From Eleginops maclovinus (lineage: Eukaryota; Chordata; Actinopteri; Perciformes; Eleginopidae): 64,000 nucleotides of DNA. The notes beneath the pieces were generated by a model. The model was not told the origin of the DNA. It worked only from the letters and a program-made list of their open reading frames with translations, and ran no database searches. Made by a program: the position numbers and the translations under genes. How positions within the stretch are numbered: position 1 is the first letter of the stretch; each line of letters opens with the position of its first letter. The stretch is taken from positions 21,096,927 through 21,160,926 of the forward strand of contig NC_086366.1 in assembly GCF_036324505.1 (NCBI RefSeq). The letters are read 5' to 3'. Shown piece by piece: positions 28,572-44,200 of this stretch.

Positions 28572-31500
28572 CGATCCATCCCTGCCTCCCGCTATGATCC
28601 CAGCCTGTAACATGACTGTAATGACAGCTCATTCTGTTACGCACATACTGCCGGGATTCTTCCACATAAGCATTTTAAATCAGCACAAAGTGGGATTAAA
28701 GTCATGCTCTAGCAGAAAAGCTGGGTAACATTTTTCAGGGTATTAGAGAAGAGGAAAAAATGAAGTGTGGCAATGTTCAGAGGTTCACCGCTGCAAAAAT
28801 ATGTCCAACATGTAAAAGATTTGCAGGATTTCTGGTTTTTCTTGCAATGAGTGGTGCAGTGATGACGTATTTTTGTAGGCTCACCTGGAAGTTACCATCG
28901 ATAAGGCTCAACTGACAAAAAGCAATGGGATTTCCCAATTGGATTTCTGCAGGGGGTTTTTTTTACGCATAGAAACTTGGGATATTCACAATGTGATGTA
29001 TTTACTGATGTATTTTATGTTGTTGAACAAAAACGTTAAAATCTCATAAGCCCCCATAAGTGTTAACTTCAGACCTTATTTCAGGATACTATCCCCAAAA
29101 AACGTTCGGAAAACCATTGATTTTGAGATGAGGGAACCGGATATGGTTAAATGGTCAATCTTTCCTGGTTAAAGATTTATTCCTCGACCCAACATTTGGT
29201 CATGAATGTTCAATGATATAGAGAAATATCAAAGATCTTTAGCCAGTTTTAGAGGGAAAAAATGTCATATTACAATGGCTCTGTCATACATTTATGGTCT
29301 AACACTAAGAAATATAGCATGTATTTCAGATCATGCTAATAATACACCTTGGATATCCATCCATCTTCTCCCGCTTTTCCGTCAGGGTCGCGGAGGTAAC
29401 AGCTCTAGCAGAGAGCCCCAAACTTCTCTTTCCCTGGCCACATCAACCAGCTCTGACTGGGGGATTCCAAGGCGCTCCCAGGCCAGCGAAGAGATATAAT
29501 CCCTCCACCTGGTCCTAGGTCTACCCCTCAGTCTCTTCCCAGCTGGACGTGCCTGGAACACCTCCCTAGAGAGGCGCCCAGGTGGCATCCTCACTAGGTG
29601 CCCGAACCATCTCAACTGACTCCTTTCAATATTGTATGAATAATCCAGCACCTCTTCAATAATGTATATATTCAGTTATAGTAACAGATAATTTTTCATC
29701 CTCGCTACACACTTTTATTTAATTATTTAATAAAATTAATATTTTATTTTATTGTTTTCCAATGTATGACAATAATATTTTTTTCTTCAATTATTTTAGC
29801 CATGATAATTCTGAACGCAAAATCTGATATTGTGACAGCCGTATCATATTAAGCCATCATTTATTTTTTTACACAATCATACTATAAAAAGGTTTTTCTG
29901 TGCATCTCTCTGGGGTATTTACCAACATAGTAACACATTATGATGTATTACCTCACTCCCTTATATAACACTCATAAACCAGTTCATCTGCCTCATTTTC
30001 TTTTGAAATAAATTAGATAGAGCAAAGTGAAGAACAGGATTTATGTTTCAAAGTAAAGCGGATGGGAGAAAAAAAAGAGAGCAGATACATAAAACGGAGT
30101 CACAAGAAGAAACATTCATCCACTGTATGTATTCCCGGTCGTTCCATGTGAGCGGACTGATACGTACTGTATACAAAAGTGGCGGCCTAGGGGGATAACT
30201 TTGCATAAATGCTCTATTCAGAAATGTCAGAACAGAAGCGAGCTACTTCTGAAACCCTACTCCTCGGGGCCTGAAAGTCATGTGGTACAGCAGGCCACTT
30301 TAAACAGCATTCCCCAGGCCAGGTTGAACTGCTTCATTTAAAGCTGGGGAATAAGAGACAGAGGAAATGTCCTTTTGGCATCCAACCAGCGTGCTGGGGG
30401 GAAGTCAAATCTGGCCATCCACTGTTCTCATTTAATTCTAAGATGTGGGACTGCTGGCCTGAGGGATGGAGGATGGTGGTGGTGCAGAAGAAATGGGTCA
30501 AAGCAAGGTGAGGACGGATAAAGGAATGAGCTGTTATTACCGCTTTACTTTCCAGGGGAAGACACAACCAAATATAATGAGAAAAAGAGAAAAGCAGCCT
30601 TTTGCACCTTAGATAAACATCTTAGCACTAGCTATGAACTTTGGCACAGCGCAGGAAGAGAAGCTTCAGTGCATGCACTACCAGACCATCCACTGTGAAA
30701 TGTGTCAGTCTATTAAACAGCTATATTGTGCAAAGAAATAGGCTAACAAAGGAAAGGAAGAAGAAGGCCGCACCCTTTACTGATGTGAATAATGTGTATT
30801 TAATTATCCCCAAAAACCTGGTTTGCAAATATTGAATGAGTATATATTAAATATAAAATGTGAAAAAAGAATCAGTTGGGTTATAAGAAAACTCTACGAT
30901 GTCCTTGATTGAATTTGCCAGAAATGTTTCAGCAGGTGTGTCTGAAATGTCGAATCCTATCACAAAAAACTACATTGGAATGTATTATAGTAAAAGGGGC
31001 CCTATTGTGTTCATTTCAGGTTCATATTTGTATTTTTTGTCTCTACTGGGACATGTCTCCATGCTTTAATATTCAAAAAGCTTTTTTATTTTTCTCATAC
31101 TGCCTGTGCTGCAGCACCTTTTTTCACCCTTTGTCTGAAACTAGGAGCTGCTCTGATAGGTTAGCTGGCTGGCTCTGTTGTCATTTGTCCACCACTTAGA
31201 GATGTCCAGCTCCTTAGACTTTCACATACAATGTGTTTGAATGCTAGCCAATAGAAGTGCGAGTGCAACAAAGTCATTATGTTACGGGAGTGAACAACGG
31301 AGGCAGAGGGTGGAGGGGACACAGGGATTTGAGCCTTTGCAGACCATTTACATACACAAAAACCTATAGAACACACTACAGGAAAAGAAAAACCCCAAAA
31401 CCCATAATAGGCACTCTTTAAAAGGCCTCGTTGACAAAATGTTCCTGTTTAGTGAAGTTGATATTAGACTTGACCTTCTTATGAAGTGGAAATGTACACC

Positions 31501-34500
31501 TTCTAAAGACTGGAGATGGTGTGGGAAAATAACAAGCTCAGAGAACAAAGTGATGATATAGCTTAATGAAGTCCCAGAAGGGCTGCTTATTACAACCATA
31601 AATGAGTGCTCAGCATTCTGATGATCTCTGTACCACCTGCGGTTTAGCTTACTCCTCATAGTGTATAAGAACAAAGAGCATGCCTGATATTGACAGTGTG
31701 TTCTATTAAACAGCCTGATGCTAGTCATTAATAGAGTTTGAGTCGTGTGTGCTAAGCAACACTGATACATTTTGGTTTGAAACTGCTAATAAATTGGTGT
31801 CGTTTTTTTTGTTGCAAGTATGATATTATGTGATGACAACCATTTTCATCATCTGTTTATTTATTTTTGATGTTATATATTTTTCAAGAAATGACCTTTG
31901 TAACATGCTGAAATGTATAAAGTTGTAGAGTATTCAAACCCCCACTCGATGAGTGAAAATCAAATTATAATTTATTTTTTTCACCCTTACTTTCATTTTT
32001 CAGTGACAATAGAAATGGGGAATATAGATAAAATCATCCATTATGATGTATACAATCTAATGCCATAATATCTACGCATGTATAATATGATAAAGTGCAA
32101 TTTAAGGACATCAATTCAGAAATAAAACATAACAAGCGTGCACATCAATGGAAACTTAAAGAGCTTATTGAAAAACAATGCTAATATCTCACCACAGTAT
32201 TAGCAATACTGGCATAATAAGCCTCTTAAACCATAGCAATAACAAGTCGTCGTCGCCCCCCCCCCAATCCGGCTCAGCGTGTGTCTCTGAGACTGCAAAG
32301 TAAACCTAACACTACCCGCAGCAGAATTCCTGGGTCCACCTGGCAGCATACGATGCCAACTGCTGATTGGCTGCCATACCAGCGTGAGAGAGCGATCAGC
32401 AGAACAGCCTGTTCTGACCTGTCTCTCTATTTGGCAGACCATCATAAACAACCTCTCCCCTGGTCTTACCTCAGCAACTGCCGAGTTTCTCCCGTGTGAG
32501 CAGGAGGGACACTACTTTGTGTTCTCATGCTGGCACACACGCACTGGCACCTGAGAGGGAGACTGAGATTTCTTTCTCCCTTCTACAGAGCGCACAGAGG
32601 GACAAGACAAGTCACCGGAGCTCTTTGAGACATTGTGCGGTGACGTGGAGCCACAGCTTGTCTCTCCGGAACATGCCAACACACACTTGCATATAAACAG
32701 TGAGATCTTCTTACGGAGAGGAATGGTCTTTCTGACAAACACAAATAAATGAAGCTTATGATACCATGGACTGGCCCCTATAGGTTGCATTTGATTGGCT
32801 CAAAGCGTGAATAGTGCACCTTTGTGGAGCAATATCCAAAAGTGGCTAAGGTGACTCAAAGTTTAATTTAAATGTTCACCTTTAAAAAAATGATATTTGG
32901 GGTTGTGGATGAAATTCTCTGTTTGATATTTATATTTTAAATTGTATTAATATGTTCACCTGTCATATTTATACTTTTGTGTGTGAATGTATCAGTAATG
33001 TCAACTTCAATATTTCAATTTCAAAAGGGAACCCATTAAATGTATTTTTGTCACACCGTATTTCATTTGATCTTTTATTATTTTTTGTGAGTTTATACTG
33101 ACGTGTTTAAAATGTATCTGTTTTTATTTTATTCTATTATTTTACTTGGATGTGAAGAAATAAATAGCAATAAGAAGATGCTTTTCACACAGCTGTTTTA
33201 TATTTATATTTTTAAGTATTTGCAAAATGTCAAAATTCTAAATATGTTCACCTGTCAGGAGTATATTTCTGTTTTAAATTGATCTGTACTGTCAACCTAA
33301 TTATTTGAATTCCTAAAGGGATCCTATTAATTTTGGTAAGTTTGGGGTTCTGAATGAAAATTATCCCCACATAATAATGACATTTATTCTGTTTATAAGT
33401 GTGAGTATTTGAAAAAGGCATGTTTATTTATATTTAATTATCTGTACTGTACTGGGATTTGAATTCCTATTAATGGACCAATATCATAATAGGCTAAGGT
33501 CACCAGAGATTAATTTAAAATGACTTTTAAACATTATGTTAGCAGTTCTGGATGAACATTTTCCCCAAGTAACAAATGTAATTATTATGTTTTATATTTA
33601 TATTTTTGAAAATTATCTATGTTCAACTGTCCCCTGTCATTTCATTTTATGACATGTTATTTTGTTCTAAGTATATATTTATTTTCCTTTATGTGAGTTT
33701 ACACTGCCATTATAATGTTGTTTGTTGTTGTTTTTTGCTTGGGGTAAAAACAGGCTTCTCACACACCGTCTATACCCAGCAGGGGTATCAACCTAAAGTC
33801 AAACATTGATTGGAAGACATGCCACCCATGCATGTGGAAAAAGAATGCGTTGACTTTCTAAATAACCGCCCTGTTCCTGTTCACACATCTCCACTGCTAA
33901 GTGTTTCTCCAGCAGGAAAATAATTCACCCTCAATGGTTGCAAAGTGAACTACTAGCTAACAGGCTGGTGTTTACATTCTACTGAAGCCTGCACGGGCCT
34001 CGGTGTCTCAGCAGAGACACTGCACTGAAAGATCACACCGAGGCCTCGACAAGAACAAAGAAAATAACCAAATAGTAACACAGAGCCAACCCGTTATAGT
34101 TTACATTCTATACACTGTAAACACCACACATGATGTCCTCATAAGAAAGATCTAATGCCAAGGTACTCCCACTGCAGTCAGTGCCAGTGTGTCACACTCA
34201 CACTTGTCTTTGGTTTAAAAAGGTCAATAAGCAAAGCACTACATCTCTGACATTTGGATAGTTGTTTTTTTATGGGAAATTATGAACAAGAATGATTACA
34301 GAGGCACATTCAGAATGATATCTGTACACGAGTGTTTTTAAACCTCCATATATCCCTATTTTTTTGAAACCTTTTGTGTTTTGACCACTTATTTAAAGTA
34401 ATTTCTAGGCAATACATGTTTGTAACATTTAAGTTCAGGATTATTTTCATTATAAACCAACTTGTCAGACATTTATGACTCCAGCTGACTTTACTCAAAA

Positions 34501-37500
34501 ACCCATACAGAAAAAGCAGGGATTACTAATATGTAGTTACAATAATCACAGTTTTATAACAAAAGACCAATACGTGGTGTCCGTGAATTGATACAAAATT
34601 GCCATGCTTGCAGAGGTCTGCAGTGAGGTAGAAGTAGAGGACGTTTGACGAGCAACAGAAAAGAGAAGGACGGGATACGGGGAGCAGGTGGAGGCTGACA
34701 ACAACACGGAAAGCGTGCCAAGCTGCCAGCCCAGCACTAAAGTGTATTCTAATGTGATTTCTCCTTACATAATAGAAGCTGGAACACAGCAGCTCCACAC
34801 CACGCTGTAGCCTAGGTGCATACACACAAACACACACACAATTGCACTAGGGAGACTCTAATGTTCACAAACTGAAAGCCTTCTCCTCTTCTCCTACTCA
34901 TAGTACGACAAATAGCTGGTAGCCTAGGCTATTTAATGAAACTTTACCAAACACTGCATTTTAACCTCCATAAGTCCACACATGGTTTGGACAGTAATGA
35001 CAGCTGAAAGGCAAAGAATACATCATTTAGACCCATTTTAGTACACATGTAATGCAAGGATATCGGTTTATTGCCAGAATAATTTATAGGCAAATCACTT
35101 TTCACTATGGGAAACATTCCACTGTTGCAGGATCTAACTCAGCGTAAAAATCTACAGTAAAATCTGTGTATCCTTGCTTTTTGGCTACTAGTCTACCTGG
35201 TTTATTTGAGAAAATGTAATGCCCTGCATGAATCAAAAGTATTTCAAAGAGGGTTTTCTGCTCTGAAAATAATAACTCAGGGATCTTATTGTATACGCTA
35301 AGACCCGTGGAGATATTCTTGGCCACACGCATGCTTTTTTTGATACATTGTGTGGTCTACTCTTTACTCTTTATGTGGCTGTGTCCATATGGCAACAGCC
35401 TGAGGCAACATACAGATGCCCTACATACTCCAGTGCTGAAAGAAAGCCCCGTCAAAATGGGTTATTTCTTAATGTATTTCCAGTAAAGAGCTGCAGTGAG
35501 ATGCATAAGAGCAGTATAGTAAGAGCCGCTGTAGGTTATGAGGGGGATTAAAAGATCGTTATGTAACCGTTGACCTGCCAAGGCAGGCCTACTGATCCTG
35601 GTACAGCGGAATACAGAGGCTTAAAGACCGGCTTACCCTCACAGATGACTCACTCCAACATTAAACCGAGACTCTCACTAGCTATGTGATATTATCAGAG
35701 AAAAAACACCTGTGTTCTATTTAGAACTTCTATCTATGCCTGTGAGACACTTTTAACTCTTCCACAGGTTATGTTTTCAATTATTTTCACATTTTGACAA
35801 AGCAAAACTTCATAAATCACCCTTTAAACTATATAAAGTCGTTTTTTTAACGCTATGTTTAACGTGTTACCACCGTTTGCGAGTATTTAAGTTACATACG
35901 ACAGTAGGAATAGGACAAACGGTTTATGTAGGCTATTATCGAATAACTACTATGTTTAATATCATACGTGCTTCATTTCATGGTTATTTCCAGCCAAATC
36001 ACAATTTTGTGTAACTCCAGCCTTGCGAGATGTACAGCTCTGCCCACAAAGACATACGCAATATACACTTTTAATGTCCTGATTTCTGAATGGGGTTTAG
36101 TGAGACAGAGCCGAGGTAACGGAGCGCAGCACGAGCTCTTACCTTGGCTTGGTTAATAAGGAGTCCTACGAAAGTGGAAACCAGCATCGAGCCGGACATG
36201 CTGCCTTTTCTCCGCATCTCCTGCTTCAGAAAGGGGAAAGCGGCGGCCGGCGGCTCCTCAGGTACGGTCACCGTGTATGACTGTCGCATGCTCGGCATGC
36301 TGGCGGAGGAACGAAGCCAACGACCCGGTGCGAGTTATGCAGACGGAGGAGAAGGTTTCCTGCTCTTCGGATTGTGTTCAACCCTTTTCTATAGCAAGAC
36401 GTTTCACTACGTTTCTGATGGTCTCTCTGTCATTCATTCATTCAGTCATGTAACAGCAGCAACCTCACAAATCACGCCGAATAAAGGACCTGTGGCTTTC
36501 CCTTTAAACTATCCTACTACCCTGTAGAGAGCTAAAACACCTACAAAACTCAAAAATACTGACTGCAGTATCAGCCTACGCAGGTCTCAGCAAATAAATG
36601 GCAATAATGCATATTGTGTGCGGATTCCGTTTTACAAGACTAAAGCTCCGCCTACAACAAACGTCAGCGACGCCTCCAACCGGGCTGCCTACGTCACATA
36701 CCATCCTCCTCCACGCTGCTGGAACAACCTGAAGGGCTAATGCTGTGGTTCAAGGAGACTACTCATCTCCAAGAGGATCATGACCTCTACCGTCCTCCTG
36801 GCCATGATCACTGTATAATCTATCAATGTAACAGCAGGGTAAAAACAACACATATGTCACACAGCTGACAACTAGTGGCTGATTTACTACAATCTGATCC
36901 AGTGGTTCTTAAATTAGATTGTTCAGTCCTAAATAGGGTCTTTAATGATGTTCCGGTGATTCATCAGCAGCTCAGAGAATAAGGGGTTTAGTCGGCACCG
37001 TCACAATAAGAGGATGATGAAGGATGTCTGATGCTAATCTACATTAAAACAGCAAACATAACCCAAGTATACGCAGTCAAAAGTCAACAATAAACATCCT
37101 GCATTTGGGAAAACATCGAAAAGGATACTAAATAGATTTGTTGGCTATTTTTGTTAAAATTTGTACTCATTTGTACAGAAAAGTGTGAAAAAATGATAGT
37201 AAAAAAATATTTCATTGTAAACGGACAATAACTCACTATTGTACAGCTTAGAAAATCTTACAATACCAAACAGGCATAACATCATAACGTTTAGTTCATA
37301 TGGCAAAGTTGTTATCATACTGTTATTTATTTAACATAAGCATTCTTTTGGAGTTGCGTTTTTGTAATATGACTCTTTTTTTAATATAAAATATCAATAT
37401 AAAACGGTGTTAGGGCCTTCAGGCATAGCGATCCCAAAAATTTTCAGTGTTGCACAAATGATACATCATGAAGGATAAGGAGACCTATAAAAAATGATGA

Positions 37501-38182
37501 TATTGATCTAAGCAGCAGACTGCTAAAGAAGGGCCTTCCACTCAGGTCAACACACTCATGAGTTTGTGTCTTAATACATCCTCTGATTGTGAGAGCAACA
37601 TCAAAATAATACATGTATTGAATCTTTTTTTTTTTGGTCAGGTGATGTGTTAAATTGTGTAAAAAAATATTGAAAAAAACGGATTCATACCTTTTTTGAG
37701 GCATTTTAGACTGTCCAGTAGTTAGGGAAACATTAGGTGACGCATGTTAGAGTACTTCTGGTGGTTACACAAGGCAATACAAGCACTTGGTGACCTTTAA
37801 GAGTCTCTATAACACATTTAAAACTACTTGGTGTTTGAGACATTTTTTACAGATTCAGAAGTGTTGAAGCAAGTCTTAATTAATAAGAAAGTCAACAGAA
37901 TGTGCTGTGCCTCCCGTACCACTCATAAGCATTCTAGTTCAGTGTCAGTACAACAACAGGCAAAATGATGCTTTCTTTTCTCTAAAGTCAGCCCTTTGTT
38001 ACCTTTAATTACTCGATACATCTCTGTACAGCATTTAGCGAAAGGATTGAAATGCACAGTGTTTACAGGGTAGGCGATTTTAGCTGGAAGGCTGTGTAGA
38101 GTGAAGGGAGCACAACTGCAGCAATCTCATGACCCAGGCTCAAGCGTGTGTACACAACAAATAGCCAAGGAGCACATTCCAC

Positions 38183-38269
<87 letters not shown>

Positions 38270-41200
38270 ATCCTTGAGGTGGAAAACTACAAAGTGAGCA
38301 ACAGGGGGCAATGAGTTAATGTTTGTGTTGTGATATCTGATACAAAGAGCTAAGCAGTCTGTTCTTAAAATGGGACATAGGCAGTCTCTGGGCAATGTTA
38401 GGAAGGAGAAGTCAGAGTGTAATTACCTAAGGATAGCTACTCTATTCCCTAAGCTAAATTAGGCACATTAGAATGACACTTTATTCAGTCATGGGTTTAA
38501 ATTTAACCTGGGTTTAAATGTTTCTTAGCAGAGCAACTGGAACCGTTCACTGTTTTATATCCATTATAAGCCCCTATATTCTACATTCCTACAAGAGGCA
38601 TAGCATTCCCTAACCAACACTGAGGAGAAATGCTCACATTGCGTAATTTGTAGTAAATGGAACATTCCAGGAGAGCATGTGGGAGAGTTCCAGAACAGAA
38701 CAAAGTCTTCAGTACAGTCGCTGGATATCAGGCAGAAGAAACACTTCAGGGTGTTTCTTACTCCTCATTAATATTACAAAAACTGGAAACATTTTAGAGA
38801 GTTTTTCCTTGTTCGGAGCAAGATCAAAGGAGAGAGGGTATTGTATGCTGTAAAGGCCCCTGAGACACATGTGTAATTGATGATATTGGGCAACATGAAT
38901 AAAGTTGAATTCAATAATTGATAGACATGAAGGATATAGCAATTTCATTGAGGTATAACTACTTTAAGGTTAAATTATTATTTTACATTTTTATTTAGAT
39001 GTATTATTATTTATTATTAGAATGGAATTGTTTGTCACACAAAATGTCAACTAGGAAATGTAAAAATGGATTATAATTTCAAATGTTACAGTTTCTGGCT
39101 ATATAAAGTGTGTAATCTTGGTAATTGTTAAAAGAAAAAATAACTTTCCAAGCCACCTGTGGGTTGGAGGCAAACACTTACAGTTGTTCTCCTCTATTCA
39201 TGCACCCATTGACTCTGGTGGTGAAGGGGAAAGCAGATCCACAAAGCAAAGCTCTTTAACCTTATGAGTGTTGGGAAGTGACCCAAAGCTCCCAAAGTAC
39301 TCCTAAGCTTTCGGTTAGACTCATCGTGCACGTGTCGATTGAAACTCAAATTATATCACTGATTTAAAAAAAACTAAAAGGTAAATGATGTTTTCTTAGC
39401 AAGCTTATAATTATTTGGAGATCTCCAAGAAGAGGGCACAAAGGACTGCTGGGCTGCTGCTAGAAAATTGATGATTATATAATTGACTTTAAAGCACTAT
39501 TGCTCTGTTTTTGGAAAATATTTTTGTGTTCTTTTCGCACTTTTTGTTATTGTTTAATGTGCTATATAAATGTATGCTGCATTGTTGAAGGAGGAGCCTG
39601 GACTTTTCATTTGTCGTACTGTAACTACACCGTTGCTACTGTGCAAATAACAATAAAGCAATTGACTCTTTGAATCTTGAATAGTAATGTTAAAATCACG
39701 GCCCTGAAGGACATGCCACACACTAACAGACAAACACCATCAAGTAAACTCATAATAACTTAGAAATTAAAAACTAAGTCACTAAGAACCAGCCCTTGTT
39801 TGCCAAAGAACAACCATAACCTTTCTGACTAAGGTTGGGAAAACAATAGTCGGATAAAATATTTTGTGTGGACACAAAGCTTGCAGAAAAACTGTGGGAC
39901 AAAATTCAGATTGACTTAGGCATGCCCCATTGGCCTCATGATGCATTCACATGATTTGCTTTTTGCTCTTTGCTCAGCGCAATTTGAACGCAAAGCCAGA
40001 CAACTGCAAGCAGTGTGCGACCATAAGGAAAGCGCTTGGTGTAGTCAAGTGGAACCACTCTTACCATAGAAACACAACGTCCGCGCAACGCCGTTTTGCC
40101 ACATCATGCCGCTTTACTTTGGTTTTCTATTCAGCTAAAGGGCAAAAGTTTGAGTGAAAGGTTTTCATTGTTTTCACAAAGAGCTGGCATTAAAAAGTTT
40201 GGACAGTAACAAACAAGATTAGAGGTTGAAGCTATCAGACCAATAGCCGATGAGTTTAAAGATCGTGTTTAAGGTGACCAAGTTAATGAAAATAATAATA
40301 ACCTCATGTGTTAGCTAGCCAACTCAAAAGCTAACCCACCAATTATACAGTATGAAAGGCTTAAGCTAACCTGCCAATACAAAAAAACTGTAAAGTAAAC
40401 AAGTTGCACCTCATTTTGAAAATTTTAAGTCTGACAAATTTAAAGAAATTCATGAGATGCTCGTAGGTGGAACAAAGGCATGCCAAAAACAGATACATCT
40501 AAATGATATGCTAAGTAAAGCCATTAACATGTGTTGTTGTTTTGTTTGTGTCCTGGTCTATTTGAATACCAAGCATGAGAAACAGGAAACAACAAAATAA
40601 CAGTCATGTTAGACAGCCTGCCATCAGGAACATGGCACACGATGAACAGGAGGATGAGGCACCAGCAGCTGCTATTTTTGTTTTATGTTCCTGTTGTTAG
40701 TTTGTAAAAATGGGTTAACCTTGTTTTGCAGATGCTATTTTAGGAGAGCACACATGACTTTAAATTAAAAAACAACAACAACAACATAACAATTAGTGTT
40801 AGTTAGGCTATAGTGCGACAGTTTTGGTTTGCCAACAGATGCATTAACTCATCTTTTTTTCTTTACTTATCTTATTTTCACACCTGTAACACAATATTTT
40901 ACAGCAGAAAAAAAAGAAAAACACAGCTGAAAATTCCCCCCTCACAACTTCACTGAGCCAGGATGTGATACAGGAATATAGAGGTAGCTTTAACCTCACC
41001 CATGATGATATTATGATATTAAATTTGGCATCAAAACAAATTATGAGGTCGGAAATACATTTCTTTTAGACATGGTAACTATGTCAGAAATATCATTTTT
41101 CTTATTTAAAAAGTAAATCAATAATAAAATATATGGTATATCATATATTATATTTAACATTTCTTTACGAATAAAAAATATTTATTAAAGAAATTATAAT

Positions 41201-44200
41201 TCTACTGAGTTACAAGCAAACTGTGTGCATGTAAGTAGATCTTAAAATGTCCTTACATTTATGATCTAAATAATTATTCAATTGACAGAAAAATAATTAG
41301 CAACGTTATTGATAATTGATTAATCTTTTACTGTAAGTCATTTTAAGAGAAAATTGAGAAGATTCCTTGATTTTAGCCAATCCAAGCAAAGTGTTCTTTA
41401 GTCTTTTTCGGTATTAAACAATCTTCATCGTCATGGGTCAATTTGCTGGCATTCTATAGGCCGAATAATGAACCTTTTAATCAGGAGAATAAATATTTGA
41501 TAGTTGCAGCACTGATGCCGGGCACCACTCCTCTGTGCTGCCTGAGGTTGGCTGACCTACAAAGACATGATGCGAGGTCACTGAGTGGTCACGGTTGTCA
41601 TTTTGACTCTCATCATTCACAAAACCTTTCCTGACTTTTTCCCTCAAAGTGTGTCACATATACCATACTATGCTATACAAGATCTGCTGACTGCGAGCTT
41701 GGGAAGAGAGTCGATGTGCTAGGACCATCGTACATTGAGAGCTCCAACAATCAGTGAAGACGCCCTGCACTTTGTGAAAGGGGGTTTACAGGGACTGAGC
41801 TAACAGGGGACTGGGGTTAATCAACAGTGCAAACAGCCCAGCTGGGGACATCCAGTTCAAGCGACTCAGTCTGTGCTCCATGAATAAGTGTTGATAACCG
41901 GATGGATATAATGAGAATAGACCTCTAGTTTAAACTTGTCCCCATTTTGGTTTCGGTGTATTGCAGAAAATAAGCTTTGTGGCCAACACACGTTTATGAC
42001 ACTTAGCTTGTTTGTTTCAGCAGGATATTAACACCACGTCATGGTTTTTGAATTGTAATGCAATCGTTAGGAATAAAAAGCTAACGTTAGGACAAACTTT
42101 ATCAGGGTCATATAACATCGCATCACTACCGCTAAGCTAAAGGCCGACTAGAATGGCGGTGTGGTGGCAATTTGTAGTATCTTTTAGTCACTTTTTATCA
42201 ACCCTAGTTTTTATGACTCAAAGAAGCTTCCGACTTTCATAAATGGGGTATTTATTGACAAATGTTTATACCGTAGAACAAAAACGTGAACAGGTCTTCA
42301 GCATGTGTTGTGATGACTCATTGCTGCACCCCTCGATTAGCTAATGGTCCATGGTTACGATGAAATCAGATTACTGGTCCATTTATAAAAATGGGCATTA
42401 CAAGCTGGTCTACAAAGTTACAATACATTTTTAAATATAGATCAACATATTAGAGCTTGACGGGCTGCCTCTAATTTTCTTTTGGGTTTTAATTAAGGCT
42501 ACTTTTATTCATCTCTATATTAAATATATATATTTTAAATGCAATAGGTGGACAACGGATTGATAGCAGCGTTGTTTGCTTTTAATTCATGTATTAAAGT
42601 AAAACAATATTTGTCAACTATATTTTTCTCTTATATATAGCTAGCCTATAATTGAACACGACACATTTAATTCTAAATGCCTTGTTTTTCTCTTTGCCTA
42701 AGGGTTACATTGTTCTCTTGTCTTACATAATACACTTAAGTAAAACATGGTAATGATGTTTTTTTTCTGTTGTATTTATTCACATTGTATTTGATATGGA
42801 GGTAGTCCAAAAGAAAGGAATCACATTACTTTTATATTGTACTTAGATTGGTTTGGTTAAATGTTGTGTAATCGTAGTAGAATACATATTTAAAGTAACC
42901 CTCCCAACCCTGGTTAAGAGGCATAGCAAAAAGTCTTCACAGTTTGTAGCTGCAGGCTCAGAAATCAGCTTCTCTTGCACGCAACAAAGCATTATTTGAG
43001 TCAGTGTTTGTTTGAGAACTAAATAACCCTCAAATGTCTTCACTCATTGTGAAGGTTGTGTTGGGTCACGTTTATCTATTTCTGAACGCAGACTTGTAGA
43101 GCTAAATAGAAGCACATGACTGATGAGGAAATGTACAGCCCGGTTTATTTGCTCAAGTTTACCTCATGACAGTAGGCAGGCCCACCAGAAGACCAGTAAG
43201 TTAATATATACAGCGACTACGAGGCAAATATCATCAAACGCTTTACTTATTCATAATGGACCATTTTCAGCTGTTTTTTTATTTAAAGTACACCCAAAGA
43301 TAAACCTGCACAGGTGAATCTAATTAATTGTGCTGATTGTTTAAGGACATTTAAATTAGTGCGTTTATCTCATTATTTCAATATTCAATTATATAAAACA
43401 AAAAATCTGCTAATTCTCACTAAGATGATGCTGGAACAAGCACATTTTTTAAATGTTTGCTTCAAAAAGAACTTAAAAGAACTGATTATAAAAATGATTT
43501 GCTTGATTAAACGTGTCCTGATGCAATAAATGATTATTAACTACTTATTTTGTATTGTACTTTGTATTGTTTTGAGTGCTGTATTGATAAACTGATTGAC
43601 AGAAATATAATCCTTTACTATTTTGATAATCCAGTAATCGTTTAAGCCTCTCAAATACTGTGTGGAGATTTTCTTCTTTTCTCTGTTTCTTATCATATGA
43701 CAGGGCATATCTTTGGCTATTAGACATTCAAAGGCATCACTTGGACATCTTTCACTAGTTTTGGACTTGATAGGTAATAAATATAACCATGAGTCTAGCC
43801 ATTATTGCATTATCTTGTCAAGTATTGCTATTATTGTGTTGCCATATTGCTGTTTTATGGGGGTCAACATGTATATGACTTGGCCAATTATGTTTGTTTG
43901 TTGTTTGAAGGGGCCCTATTAAATTCATTTCAGGTTATATTTGTATTTTGTGCCTCTATTGTGACATGTCTCCATGCTTGAATGTTCAAAAAAAGCTTTT
44001 TATTTTTCTCCTACTGCCTGTACTCCAGCACCTCTTTTCACCCTCTGTTTAAAACCAGAGCCCAGTCTGCTCTGATTGGTTAGCTGGTCGGCTCTGGTTT
44101 TATTGGTCTGCTTAAAGTTGTCCTACCCCTTAGCCTATCATGTGCAATTTCTTGGAGGGCTAGCCAATCCTCCTACTCCAACTCCTCTTCCTCTTCCACC

